Of a DNA stretch of 64,000 nucleotides, positions 11,721 through 22,146 are shown piece after piece. Below the pieces are notes generated by a model. The model saw only the letters and a program-made list of their open reading frames with translations, was not told the DNA's origin and did not search any database. The DNA is from Desarmillaria ectypa (lineage: Eukaryota; Basidiomycota; Agaricomycetes; Agaricales; Physalacriaceae), in assembly GCA_030407005.1 (NCBI GenBank), contig JAUDYN010000003.1, positions 1,736,001 through 1,800,000 on the forward strand, in the 5' to 3' direction. The position numbers and the translations under genes were made by a program. The number at the start of each line of letters is the position of its first letter. Position 1 is the stretch's first letter.

Positions 11721-13911
11721 ATGATGACCCCGTTGGACGGAGAAAACCAAAAGAAACGCGTCGTATGTTTTCAGTACTGTGCCAACCTTCCGTCTTGATC
11801 AAGCTGTTTCTTTCTCAGTGTTATTTCTTCGATTCTGATATTGGAGGATTCCATTATGGCCCAGGACATCCGTGAGTGTCTTAACACAAACAAGACGACC
11901 TCTATCCACACAACATTTCAAGGATGAAACCAACGAGAATACGAATGTGTCATTCACTTGTCATGAATTATGGGCTATATAAGAAAATGGAGATTTTCGT
12001 GCGCTATCTATACATTATTTCTCTGCCGCTGTGCTGATTCCTCAACCTCTTCTTTTTAGCGTGCCAAACCCGCTACAAAACGTGAAATGACTCAGTTCCA
12101 CTCGGACGAATACGTCGATTTTCTCAATCGAATAACTCCCAGCAATATGAACTCGTTCATAAAAGAGCAGCATAAATGTCCGTCTTGTTTCCCTGTGCAT
12201 GTTATCCATTGCCTGAGCTTGTGTTACACAGACAACGTCGGAGAGGACTGTCCAGTATTCGATGGGTTGTTTGAATACTGTTCAATATCAGCAGGAGGAT
12301 CCATGGGTTGGTCTCTTACTGGACCGTGTTCCTGTTGTCTAATGTTTTTTCGCAGAGGGTGCTGCCCGGCTTAGTCGAGACAAGTGTGATATCGCCGTAA
12401 ATTGGGCTGGAGGGCTACATCATGCCAAGAAGAGCGAGGCCAGCGGGTTCTGTTATGTGAACGGCAAGTCTTATTTTCGCAACTGTTACCGTGACTGACT
12501 CTGTCCAGATATCGTGCTAGGTATATTGGAACTATTGAGGCACGCCATTTTTTTCCAGATCACCATAAACCACTAAAGGCTTTGTAAAGGTACCACAATC
12601 GAGTCCTGTATATTGATATTGACGCACATCACGGCGACGGTGTAGAAGAAGCGTTCTACACTACCGACCGTGTCATGACTTGCAGTTTCCACAAGTATGG
12701 CGAGTTCTTTCCTGGAACAGGTGAACTAAGGGTATGCGAAATCCCGCGTCGCGCAAGGATCTCTTTTCAATGCATCCACAGGACATTGGTGTTATGAAGG
12801 GCAAATATTATGCCCTTAATTTCCCTCTCCGAGACGGGGTTTCGGATGAGAATTATAAATCAGTCTTCGAACCTGCAAGTTTCCCTCTAATCATTGCAAC
12901 GCCAGAGTCTCACAACATACATCCAGGTCATAAGACAGGTTATGGAATCATATAATCCTTCGGCAATAGTGCTACAATGCGGTACTGACTCCCTTGCAGG
13001 AGACAAACTTGGATGCCTCAATCTCTCTATGCGAGGTCATGCCAACTGTGTAAGATTTGTGAAGTCGTTCAACAAGCCTCTACTGCTCCTCGGGGGAGGA
13101 GGATACACCATGCGCAACGTAAGCCGTGCATGGGCTTACGAAACAGGACTGGCAGCGGGTGTTGAACTGGGACCAGGTGCGTTCGACATCTACTATGTTG
13201 CTATAAGATGTTGAAATAATTCAAGACATACCCGTTAATGAGTACTACGAATATTTTGGACCAGATTATCAGCTCGATGTCAAGGCATCGAATGCTGATG
13301 ACCTCAACACTCGTGCATACCTGGAACGTGTCAAACGGATAGTCTTGGAGAACCTCAGACATACAGGCGGACCGCCAAGCGTCCAAATGCAAGGTACAGC
13401 TTCTTCTAGTTCGCAAAGTTTCTGCGCGAATACCTTACCGTGCCTTCAAACAGATATCCCGATGTTACCAATAGATGCCGAGATGGATGATCTGAACCAA
13501 GACGACGATCTGATCCCGAAGGATATACGCCGACCTCAGAGACTGTTAGATGTCCGGCGGCAAGCTGACGATGAATTATCGGACTCTGATGATGAAGGAG
13601 AGGGCGGCCGAAGGAATCATGCTAGCCATAGGGAGCGCAGAAGTAGATCAAGAGAACGGAGTAGTTCAGTGGGGAGGAAGTTCGGAATGCCGAGCATAGG
13701 GATATTAGCCGCGGGTCCGACCGCTGCACATGCTGGTCCGAGTGGACAGACCACTATCGCCAGATTTTTGGCCAACAGTTCGACGAAGACGGAGGTCGAT
13801 ACACCTACATCCGATGCAACCTCAAGTGGTGACAACGAAAACGGGAGTAATTCAACAATTCCGATCGAGCAGACGCCTGATGATGTTATGGTAGTTGTTA
13901 AAGAAGGGTGA
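11721..13911 (+). CDS. RPD3: Class I histone deacetylase, RPD3 type
   Basis: Twelve exons (11721-11762, 11819-11871, 11923-11998, 12060-12177, 12232-12306, 12356-12463, 12509-12539, 12590-12731, 12782-12874, 12927-13176, 13226-13393, 13454-13911) give 537 residues. The Zn-dependent deacetylase acts on histone tails in Sin3/Rpd3-type complexes. Landmarks: [21 protein letters not shown], the catalytic [42 protein letters not shown] (metal-binding Asp/His), [23 protein letters not shown] and [15 protein letters not shown]. The C-terminal ~150 residues are acidic, Ser/Arg-rich and disordered. Three introns (12464-12508, 12540-12589, 12875-12926) begin with GC rather than GT. Either ATG at 11721 or 11724 could be used. 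Confidence 0.95.
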
Positions 13912-14137
13912 TTTTCTTATATTTTTCATGGACGTGTGCTAGAAGTGTATGTATTTTGTAAGCTACCATTTTTGAAAGCTTTACGGAGCCTGCTGCCACT
14001 GTGTTCACCACGTTAGCCTAGTCGACAAGAAAACGCGTTAGGCGTGACTTATAATTAATCATCCAAATTCAAATTGGGCAGGTAGTCCAAATTAGCCCAG
14101 CCTTAATCATCTCGACGAGCTGTTACCTTCTCCCACC

Positions 14138-15290
14138 ATGGCCGACGTCGATAGACCAGTAACCCCTCCACCGAAAGCTATACCGATACCACTAACCCCC
14201 GAGCAAGTTCGACAGTTCGAACTCAATCGTCTGAAAGGTATACTGTATGTTCTCACAAGGTTGATTGTCTTCTCGTCCTAACATACATATCTGCAGCGAA
14301 GCAGAAGCAACGCCAACGCGAGGATGAAGCATCTGCCTCATCAGCGCTTAATAGAAACAAAAAGCGACCTATAGGAGTAACATCTGCCACTTCAAACTCG
14401 CCTACTAGCGCAGGATCTTCGAGCCGGCCATTGCAGCGTGACTCGCGGCTTGGCTCATACTTTGAATATGACTTATCAAAAATGGTAAACTCCAAAGGCG
14501 GCTTCCTTGTCGAAGACGATAAAGATGCCGACGAGGAGGTCCGACGGAAGGAGAAGGAACGAGAAAGGCAGAGGGCAAGGCAGAACCAAGAGCCCGGTGT
14601 GCTTAGGTGCTCTTGTTTTGTTATGGGTTTCTGATTCGCATCCAGCTATCTCATTAAATCCCGACTTGAACCCGAAATGTTACGAATGTCAAACCATAGA
14701 TATCGACCACACATATAAGAACATTTTCAAGTGCTTAGTATGCAAACGATGCCAAGACGAAAAGCCGGAGAAATACAGTCTTCTCACCAAGACAGAGTGT
14801 AAAGAGGTGTGTAGCTTGCATTATCATTATGGTCTGTTTCTTTACCATCCGTTGTAGGATTATCTTCTGACAGACGGTACTTGTATCTCTATCCAACGTT
14901 GAATTACCTTCTCATAGTCTTTTAGCTGAACTACGCGACCAAGAACTTCTACCGCACCTGCTAAAAGCGAACCCTCACAAATCTACGTTTGCTAATATGA
15001 TGCTGTTTCTTCGTTGCCAAGTTGAAGATTTTGCATGGAAGAAATGGGGGTCACCGGAAGAATTAGACGCAGAATATGAACGGCGGGTAGCGGAAAAGAA
15101 GAGAAAGAAGAATAAGAAGTTTGAGCAGGGACTGAGAGATCTTCGTAGGCGAACAAAGGAAGGGATTTGGCAGAGAAGAAAAGACGAAGAGCACGTTCAT
15201 GAATTTGGGCCAGCAGAGCGAGGAGATGATGGCATAACGAGACAGACATGCGATGATTGTGGATTTGTGTACGAATTTGAAGAACTCTGA
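14138..15290 (+). CDS. RAD14: DNA repair protein RAD14/XPA
   Basis: Exons 14138-14237, 14297-14596, 14646-14806, 14858-14876 (19 nt) and 14926-15290 give 314 residues. XPA/Rad14 is the damage-verification scaffold of nucleotide excision repair. The C4 zinc finger is plain: [17 protein letters not shown] then FKCLVCKRC. It is followed by [24 protein letters not shown], the standard XPA DNA-binding core, and by [24 protein letters not shown]. The C-terminus carries a second Cys/His cluster ([21 protein letters not shown]). An N-terminal [14 protein letters not shown] and a basic linker precede the finger. All splice sites are GT-AG. Confidence 0.93.
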
Positions 15291-15427
15291 GTGTCGTAGA
15301 TCCGGCACCGGTTAACTTTGTTTGCCGGAAATGCTGCACGCTATTTTGATAGGGGTGCCGGGTTTGCTGTATGTCACACTATGAGCGCGTAAACATTTTT
15401 CCTTTCCTTCGCATCCCTTCCATCTAG

Positions 15428-16954
15428 ATGGATGATTCATCTCTCAATAACCAAGCAGAGCATGAGCAAATCTCCACTGCGCTAGAGGTAGAACGGCTCG
15501 AAGTGAACCTTTTTCGCTCTAAATCCCTTTGGATGCCCACTCGTGCTCGTGGTGTCTTTGGAGGGTATGACTGGCGCCGTCAGGCGTTTTGACACGTATT
15601 AATTTTTTTCTGTCCATTTTCTACAGACAGGTCATCAGTCAGGCTCTAGTTTCTGCTACTAACTGTGTAAATCCGGCATATGGTTTGCATGTATGTCTTG
15701 TTTTCATCAAGCCGAAGTTAGTACGCTGACAATTATCCAAGTCTTTACATGTTAGCTACCCTCGCATCTATCTCCTGGAGAACTACTTATTTATTCATCC
15801 AAAGTGTTACTTTCTCACAAGCGCGTCTCCTGCCACCCCAATCGTTTACTACGTCGAACGCCTCCGCCAAGGACGATCATACGCCTCTCTTTGCGTCAAA
15901 GCCGTGCAGAATGGATCCATGATATTCATTCTGATGTGCTCATTTCAGAAGCCTGAACCTTGGCAGCCATCGCACCAGTGGTCCATGCCTGACGTTCCAA
16001 CCCCAGAGGAATGCGATCTGGAAGAAGATCATATGCTCAGAGATAGCAACCGAGACAACATGACTGCAAGAATCAAGCACATCCTCAAGCTATATGCAGA
16101 TGTACGATTTCGATGATGATATCCTACTGTATACTCATGGAGTTCATGTGTACAGGAGAGGACAAGAAGTCCTATTGCTATCAAACGGGCGAAGGAGCAT
16201 GAAATAACCGTAGACGGTAGTACTAGGTACATGTATTGGATGAGAGCGAAGAATATACCACAGTATGAGCCACATTTTCAAAAGGTATGTGGTGCAATTA
16301 AACATCCAAGGCAGCTTTTCCTGACCATTAGCCCAGTGTATCCTTGCCTATTTATCGGATTTATACTTGCAAGTCCTTGAGAAGTTCTTCTAGTTGCAAA
16401 TCTCTGACAGTTTATCGCGAATCAAGCATCAGCGTCGCTGGTCGAATTTTAGGTCTAGCACGCCATTCAAAAGGTCCAGACGCATTGGCTATGTCTGTGA
16501 GTAAAGGATGTCCAATGGATGAGGCCGACATTCATAGATTTGTTTGCAGTCAACAATCGACCATGCTATCTACTTTTACGAGTAAGTTTGTATCTGACTA
16601 TTTTAGAGCCAACTTATCTTTCTTCCCTTTCTTCCCTTTCTTCCCTTGTCAACAGCGATACCGTTGACTGTGGTGATTGGCTGCTGTACACTGTGAGTCA
16701 CTGCTTCTCTACCAGGAGCCAGAAAGATCTGACGCCGATTGTTTAGATGGAATGTCCGAGGGCATCCTCAGGCCGCGGCGTCATGAGAGGACAGGTATGT
16801 CGATGACCTTTAGTTAACGGTCGATCTTTCCTGGCGTCATCCTTAGATATTTACCCGCAGTGGAACCCTAGTTGCTGTTACAACGCAAGAAGGCGTCGTC
16901 CGAGCAAACATACGCGGGCCTGCTGAGGAAGTAAAGGTCCCCACGAAGCTATAG
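15428..16954 (+). CDS. Acyl-CoA thioesterase II (ACOT8/TES1 family)
   Basis: Eleven exons give 320 residues: 15428-15564, 15627-15690, 15742-15750 (9 nt), 15805-16101, 16156-16284, 16337-16368, 16427-16496, 16550-16581, 16656-16692, 16747-16794, 16847-16954. The double hot-dog enzyme hydrolyses fatty acyl-CoAs, usually in peroxisomes. Conserved: RGVFGGQVISQALVSA, GLHSLHCYFL, YYVERLRQGRSYASLCVKAVQNG, STIDHAIYFYDDTVDCGDWLLYT and the C-terminal RGQIFTRSGTLVAVTTQEGVVR. The 9-nt exon supplies SLH of GLHSLHCYF. Intron 16369-16426 fits only with a GC donor; the acceptor at 16426 is preferred over 16432. The end, PTKL, is not a canonical PTS1 tripeptide, so peroxisomal location is inferred from family only. 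Confidence 0.88.
16612..16650 (+). repeat. Tandem 9-bp pyrimidine repeat forming an intron polypyrimidine tract
   Basis: Three copies of a ctttcttcc-like unit occur just before the AG of the thioesterase intron 16582-16655, making an unusually long tract for this genome's introns. Confidence 0.6.
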
Positions 16955-17021
16955 ACGTAGAATTTTTTGGATATCATCCTTAGTATCATTTAATCAACCA
17001 TGCGGCTAAAACGTTACTATT

Positions 17022-18183
17022 TCATAGGAACCCTGCCTCAACTAGTCGTCGCTTCTCCTCTTCCAGAGCTTTTATTTGAGCAGCAACTCTTTTCGGCACC
17101 ACCCGACGCCTCTCCGTCGTTGGAGTGAACATAGCTGAGTCCACACCAAGTGCCTTCAACGTCTTCCGTTCAACCAAACTATAATCTTCTGCGTCCTTCC
17201 TAGCATAACAGAATGGCTCCTTCAGAGATACTGGTGGATTGATAGGTACTCGTAACAGATTCTTCGAGGCGGAATGTAACATGAAGGTGACATAAGACGA
17301 CATCGCCGACGTTGCCAGTTAGCTCGATGAACTGAAAGCAATTTTTGATCTCCGCGAGGAAAGATAAATAGCCAGGGTCGTCCTTGACATCGGTATACCT
17401 TGACGTGGACGGTGTGAACGACAGACCCGTGGGCAATACTCCTTCGGGATGGTCGCAAAGGTACTTGACGATACGACCTATACTGTTGGGTGAGATCATT
17501 GTACCTCCGCCACCGGATTCAATATCAGAGAATATAGGAACGACAAGCAAAGCTTGTTCGGGCGAGTCGAAATAATGGACCTTATATGAATCATCGGCGC
17601 TCGCTGTGTCGAGAGGCTCGAGAACTACTTACAAAGAAGTCTCCATCGACATGCCAATTATCGAGATCTTGAGGATCGATACAAATGCCATTATGATTGG
17701 ATATCCCGAGGTTGACAATGAAACTATCTCCCCATGTACACGCCTCTAGATCAATACGATCTTCACCCCCTAGTAAATCTATCATGGCGTTCATAGCCTA
17801 ACCAGCCTATCAGTGGCATCGGGGGATGAGAAGCGCAGTTTGACCTTGGGGGAGAATGTGGACACTTTCTCTCTTTTGTAACGGGCATGTGGATGCGTTC
17901 CCGATCCCACGTTGCCTTATCGTCAGGATTCAACCCCAACCGGACCCAAAGATCCTTAGTCCATTCAGCTGCCTTTTCCTTAGTGAAGGCATCTTTGACA
18001 AAGATATAGCCATATTCTAGAAAGTGGTCGACTTGTTCTTCTATATCCAGGGTCAAACGGCGGTTCACACTGAGTATAGCAACGCACTGCTGAGATAGCG
18101 GTATGAAGGCATTATTGTGCAGGGAGAAACAGAGACGACAGAAAGTGATGGAGGAAGCAGTCGGGCAAACAGTTACCTGCCAT
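17022..18183 (-). pseudogene. Phytanoyl-CoA dioxygenase-like (2OG-Fe(II)) gene with frameshifts
   Basis: The pieces read as a basidiomycete PhyH-like oxygenase: IEEQVDHFLEYGYIFVKDAFTKEKAAEWTKDLWVRLG, AMNAMIDLLGGEDRIDLEACTWGD, the Fe-binding WHVDGDFF (HxD), SPEQALLVVPIFSDIESGGGGTMISP, and MLHSASKNLLRVP followed by NPPVSLKEPFCYAR. Introns 17798-17844 and 17581-17632 are normal GT-AG. The frames do not join: between RIHMP and the downstream REKVSTFSPK (about 17885) one base appears to be missing; between VVLCH and FMLHSAS (about 17290) the frame shifts again; after LLRVP three expected residues are absent; and the first exon (ATG at 18183) does not join in frame. Several independent lesions suggest a pseudogene rather than a single base error. 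A 93-nt in-frame intron starting at 17890 could bypass the first lesion but would remove a conserved segment. Confidence 0.6.
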
Positions 18184-18235
18184 CGCAATGACACGGTTCT
18201 TTTGTTATAATAAACGCGATTAGTTACTATATTCT

Positions 18236-19260
18236 CTACTTTACAAAGTCTTTAAGGCGTGCAACAACAGTCTGCTTAAGCTGGTTGTCATAAGTAATTG
18301 AAGGGAGTCGTCGAATGAATCAAGCTTACCGGTGGGCTCACGCCATTATTTTCAAAGTAATGCAGGATGAATTCTGGGGCAAGCCAGTCACTTTCAAGAC
18401 CACCTAAATCACGGAAAATCAAAACGCGTTGGCACCCTGGAAGTGGAGGGGCGAGGAAGATGTCAAGCGGCGTATGTTTCTTCAGTGGTGAATTAGGAAA
18501 CAGAGTCTTCAGCTTTCTCAAAGGCAGCCCCACTTGGACTGCTTCCTCCTCAGAAAGCGTGCCATTCTTGCGTCCCAAGACCATACGCTCTCCAGCAGCC
18601 CGCACAAAGGCGTCTCGAAGGTGCGTGAACGATGTGTTTCTAGTTGGCACTAGGACACGTATTCAGTAGGGGAAAAAACCAAAGAGACGAATAATACCGA
18701 TGCGAATCACGCATGCACATGTTCTAACGATGCATTCTATCTTCTCGTCCGGAGTCATAGAGTCAGTTATCTATGCAAAAGTCCATTCAATTCACGTCCG
18801 GAGAGTGGGGAATGAGAAGACCTTTAGTTTTGGGTTGTTCAGGTCTGCATAAAAGGCTACAGAGTAGACCTTTAAGCCTAGGAAAGAGACCGTTCGGACG
18901 CCGACGCCTACCAAAGACAGCAGAGGTGTCTTGACTTTGGTAGTCACGCGTAGAGTCGTAGGAAACTCAATATCAGTAGCGGGGTCCTCTGCAACACAGG
19001 TAAGCCTAGAGAAAGATAGAAGAGAAGGATTGCGGCACACTGATCGTGTCCTGGTCGGCAGCTACTATAGTATCTTTTTCTTGAGGCTGCGCGTCCAGGT
19101 GAATTGTTGACCCGAAGAGAAGCGAGCCTCCTAGCAAGCCTGCGCCTGCATAGAAGAATGTTTTCATGTTACGAGGTCGCAGTACATTGCTGGGACGACG
19201 GGTCGCAGTGGAGAAATAGCGAGTACTGGTAGCAAAGGCAAGAGGACGGAAGAAAGACAT
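18236..19260 (-). CDS. AIM18: AIM18-like mitochondrial protein, chalcone-isomerase fold
   Basis: Exons 19260..19041, 18988..18822, 18770..18698, 18649..18330 and 18280..18236 give 274 residues. The N-terminus (MSFFRPLAFATSTRYFSTATRR) is a typical mitochondrial presequence, followed by a hydrophobic segment (FFYAGAGLLGGSLLFGS). The core DIEFPTTLRV, LVGVGVRTVSFLGLKVYSVAFYAD, RIVPTRNTSFTHLRDAFVRA and PGCQRVLIFRDLGGLESDWLA matches the CHI-like family of yeast Aim18/Aim46. Its biochemical role is not established; yeast mutants affect mitochondrial inheritance. The start codon is only 46 bp from that of NDUFS3 on the other strand. Confidence 0.88.
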
Positions 19261-19306
19261 GGTACGCGCTGGAACCCGGCAAAGTCCGAACGCAACTTGA
19301 CCAGCA
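19261..19306. promoter_or_regulatory. 46-bp bidirectional gap between AIM18 and NDUFS3
   Basis: Two mitochondrial genes on opposite strands have start codons 46 bp apart. Transcription start sites must overlap into each other's leader or coding sequence, so co-regulation or interference is likely. No TATA element is visible in the gap. Confidence 0.6.
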
Positions 19307-20420
19307 ATGCTATCCCGAGTCGCGGTGCGCTCAGGTCAGGCCCTCAGAGTCGTCGCATCAAGGCCTGCATACCCCTGTGCCCGCCGCTCTATCCAATCGT
19401 CGTCGTCGTCCAGAGGTTCGTGTCGTTCTCGCCGTCGTTATCGCTGTCGCTAACGTCGTCCATAGCATCGGCAGCACCGTTCACTGAACCTACCTCTCCA
19501 AATCCCACTGTCACCAAATACGCTCAAACCACTGAGGCTCTGCACACATATGGCTCTTATCTCATCCAGTGTCTCCCCAAGTTCATCCAACAGTTCTCGG
19601 TGCTCAAGGACGAGTTGACGTTGTACACCGCGCCTTCAGGTGTCATTCCCGTTCTTACCTTCCTCCGGGACCATGCCCAGTGCCAGTTCAAGAGCGTCAT
19701 GGATATCAGCGGTGCCGATTATCCTGAACGAGAAAAGAGATTTGAAGTGGTCTATCACCTTCTCAGTGTCAAGCAGGCTGGTAGGATCAGGGTCAAGACG
19801 TACGCTGGAGAAGGAGACCACGTACCTAGTGCAGTGAAAATCTTCCGGGGTGCTGACTGGTGTGTCTACCACTTGATGCTGTTATGTTCAAGCATTCACT
19901 ATCGTTCCGCAGGTACGAGCGTGAAGCTTGGGATCTTTTTGGAATATTCTTTAGCGACCACCCTGATCTGTACGTGGCCTGCGCTTGACTTCTTTCATGA
20001 TCGCTCACACATTCCTCTAGTCGCCGTATTCTCACCGACTACGGTATGTTCGCGAAGCTGGATACCTGAATATATCTGCTAACAGTCATGCAGGATTCGA
20101 AGGCCACCCTCTACGCAAAGACTTCCCGTTAACTGTGAGGGCTCATAAATCACTGACTCGTCTCATACTTACTTTGCATCAGGGCTACACCGAGCTTCGA
20201 TATGATGAAGAACGTAAACGCGTGGTCTACGAGCCCCTTCAACTTTCTCAGGCTTTCCGGTGTGTCACATTGTCCTTCACGTTTATCAGTACTAAATGTC
20301 TGAATAAGAAACTTCGAATCACTTTCTCCTTGGGAGCAAGTTGGTGATGGAACCAAGGCACCCAGGCCTGAAAATCTGAAGCCGCTGCCCCCACCGCAAG
20401 TAGAGGAAGTGAAGAAGTAG
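19307..20420 (+). CDS. NDUFS3: NADH:ubiquinone oxidoreductase 30 kDa subunit (NDUFS3, complex I)
   Basis: Seven exons (19307-19415, 19466-19859, 19913-19969, 20021-20043, 20094-20134, 20183-20259, 20309-20420) give 270 residues. The nuclear-encoded subunit sits in the peripheral arm near the quinone site. It begins with an Arg/Ser-rich presequence ([19 protein letters not shown]), then LCxxP-type [50 protein letters not shown], and the signature [44 protein letters not shown], ending in a proline-rich tail. All introns are GT-AG. Confidence 0.96.
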
Positions 20421-20541
20421 GTTCCTGTATGCGATGCAGAACTCTACATATAAATACTATTCCTTATTCCAAATTGTAAGAGGCTCTGATACAATTACAC
20501 TGATACGAGAATTCTGGTAAGCTTCAACGTCATACAAATAG

Positions 20542-22028
20542 TCAGGTTTCTTCATCATTTGTACTCTTTTCCGCTGCGCCATCCTTTGACTCAGTCTTAT
20601 CAGCGCCCTTGGAGGTTTCCTCCTTCTTACTGCCCAAAGCTGCCCAACCCATTCTGGCCACCACATATTCTTGACCAACAACCTCAACGCCAATTCGTAG
20701 TGCTTCCGCGACCAAGTCCTCAACCCATTCGTAGTCATCCCAAAGGCCAAGCCATGCACCAGGGACGCTCTGTGTTATGGTGGTATGTACCAAATTGAGA
20801 GCTGGGTCAGAGAAGTAGAGTAAAAACTGTAGATGTTGCTGGGTAGAAGGCTCCGCCGGTGAGGAGGATGAAGAAGAGGCATCAGACTCTGGCTTGGAAG
20901 GAACAGGGTATGAAGTGAGGAACGGCTGCACGCGAAGGTACACATATGAATAGGATATGGGAGTCTGTGCAGACGGCTGTGATTTGGGCTTTTGCGCGTC
21001 CTTCATCTTGATCATTTCATCGAGGTCTGCCTATGCGAGTCATGAGAAGATTGTTGGTGTCCATCATATTTGAGACTGTACCTGTGCAAGTTTCACTGCG
21101 GCGTCATATCCCTCTACGGCATTGAGCTCTCGGCCATCCACAGCGCCATTTTTAGGTCGGGATTCATTTCCTTTATTAACAACGAGATCCCCGCCTTCTA
21201 CTTGTTCCATGATCTGTTACCGTGGGAGGCAATGTTAGCGATGACTATCTAGTCACAGAGAACGAAGACCCACTCTGGCAAGAGAACGGTACACAAGCGA
21301 CTCGACGCCATCGTAGCCTGTCATGTCATGGCTCAACCATACTTGTATAATTTCATGTTCAGAAATGGGAGGGGCAACAGCATTCAGAATATCCGTGAGG
21401 GTCGACAAGCCCACCCGTTTGAAATCCTGGCCTAATGAAAATGCATGTCTATCAATATGTGCTAATAGTGCTCATGAGGAGAGCACTCACCGAGCTTGTC
21501 TAACTGGGCATTCTTCGCATACCCAAGCATATCCTCTCCCCATTTCTTGGCCAGCTCGTTCTTGGGTATATACTTGACCTGCTCATCGACCGCCGTCTTG
21601 GCATGCTGAATTGCAGCTGAGGCACTGGTCCACACCGAGCCCCAGCCCCACCCACCAGTTGAAGTAGGCGTCTCTTGAGTCTGTGGCTTGGCTGCGGGCG
21701 GCGTAGAGGGTTTGGAAGCAGATGCAGCAGACGGAGAAGTCGCGCTTGCAGACAACCCTGAACCCCCAAGACGAACTCTTTCGGTGCTCTTCCTGAGAGT
21801 CGGTGTCGCAGAACGAGATGCTGGACGCTCTAGATGCGCTGTTGTCGAGCGTGTCGGCTCAGAGCTCTTCTGGGTGATTTCGTCTAGAAAGGCAAGGACC
21901 TCGGCTTCGCCTTCATTGGCAGTAGGCGATGTCGTTCCAGAGGACGATACCTCTGGAAGAGGCGTGAAGGAGTCGAGGTCGTCGAGGAGCTGAAGAGCTT
22001 CTTCCTGTTTCGACTTCGACTTGGCCAT
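20542..22028 (-). CDS. MTC1: Maintenance of telomere capping protein 1 family (MTC1)
   Basis: Exons 22028..21491, 21431..21274, 21213..21082 and 21030..20542 give 438 residues. The N-terminal QEEALQLLDDLDSFTP and AEVLAFLDEITQ, a disordered stretch, then GGWGWGSVWTSASAAIQHAKTAVDEQ and the structured C-terminal half (VAPPISEHEIIQVWLSHDMTGYDGVESLVYRSLARIMEQVEGGDLVV, RVQPFLTSYP, FLLYFSDPALNLVHTTITQSVPGAWL) match the MTC1/DUF5427 family. In yeast the gene was found in a telomere-capping screen and is linked to ER-Golgi traffic; its direct activity is unknown. Head-to-head with the chromodomain gene, 118 bp apart. Confidence 0.82.
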
Positions 22029-22146
22029 GGAGACGGGTAGTGGCTGCCTGGATGGAGGTGTGATGCAAGAGTTGCACTGATCTAATCTGGCGCAAGACGC
22101 GTATTACGTACACGTCTTGCTTTCTCTCCTTACCGACTGGTTCATC

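Noticed and set aside
16940..16954. C-terminal TKL of the thioesterase as a peroxisomal signal
   Set aside because: Thr at the first position is outside the usual SKL-type consensus, so I do not claim a PTS1.
18698..18770. Suspected frameshift in AIM18 exon 3
   Set aside because: On recounting, the exon is 73 nt and reads through CVIRIVPTRNT without a shift; the gene is intact.
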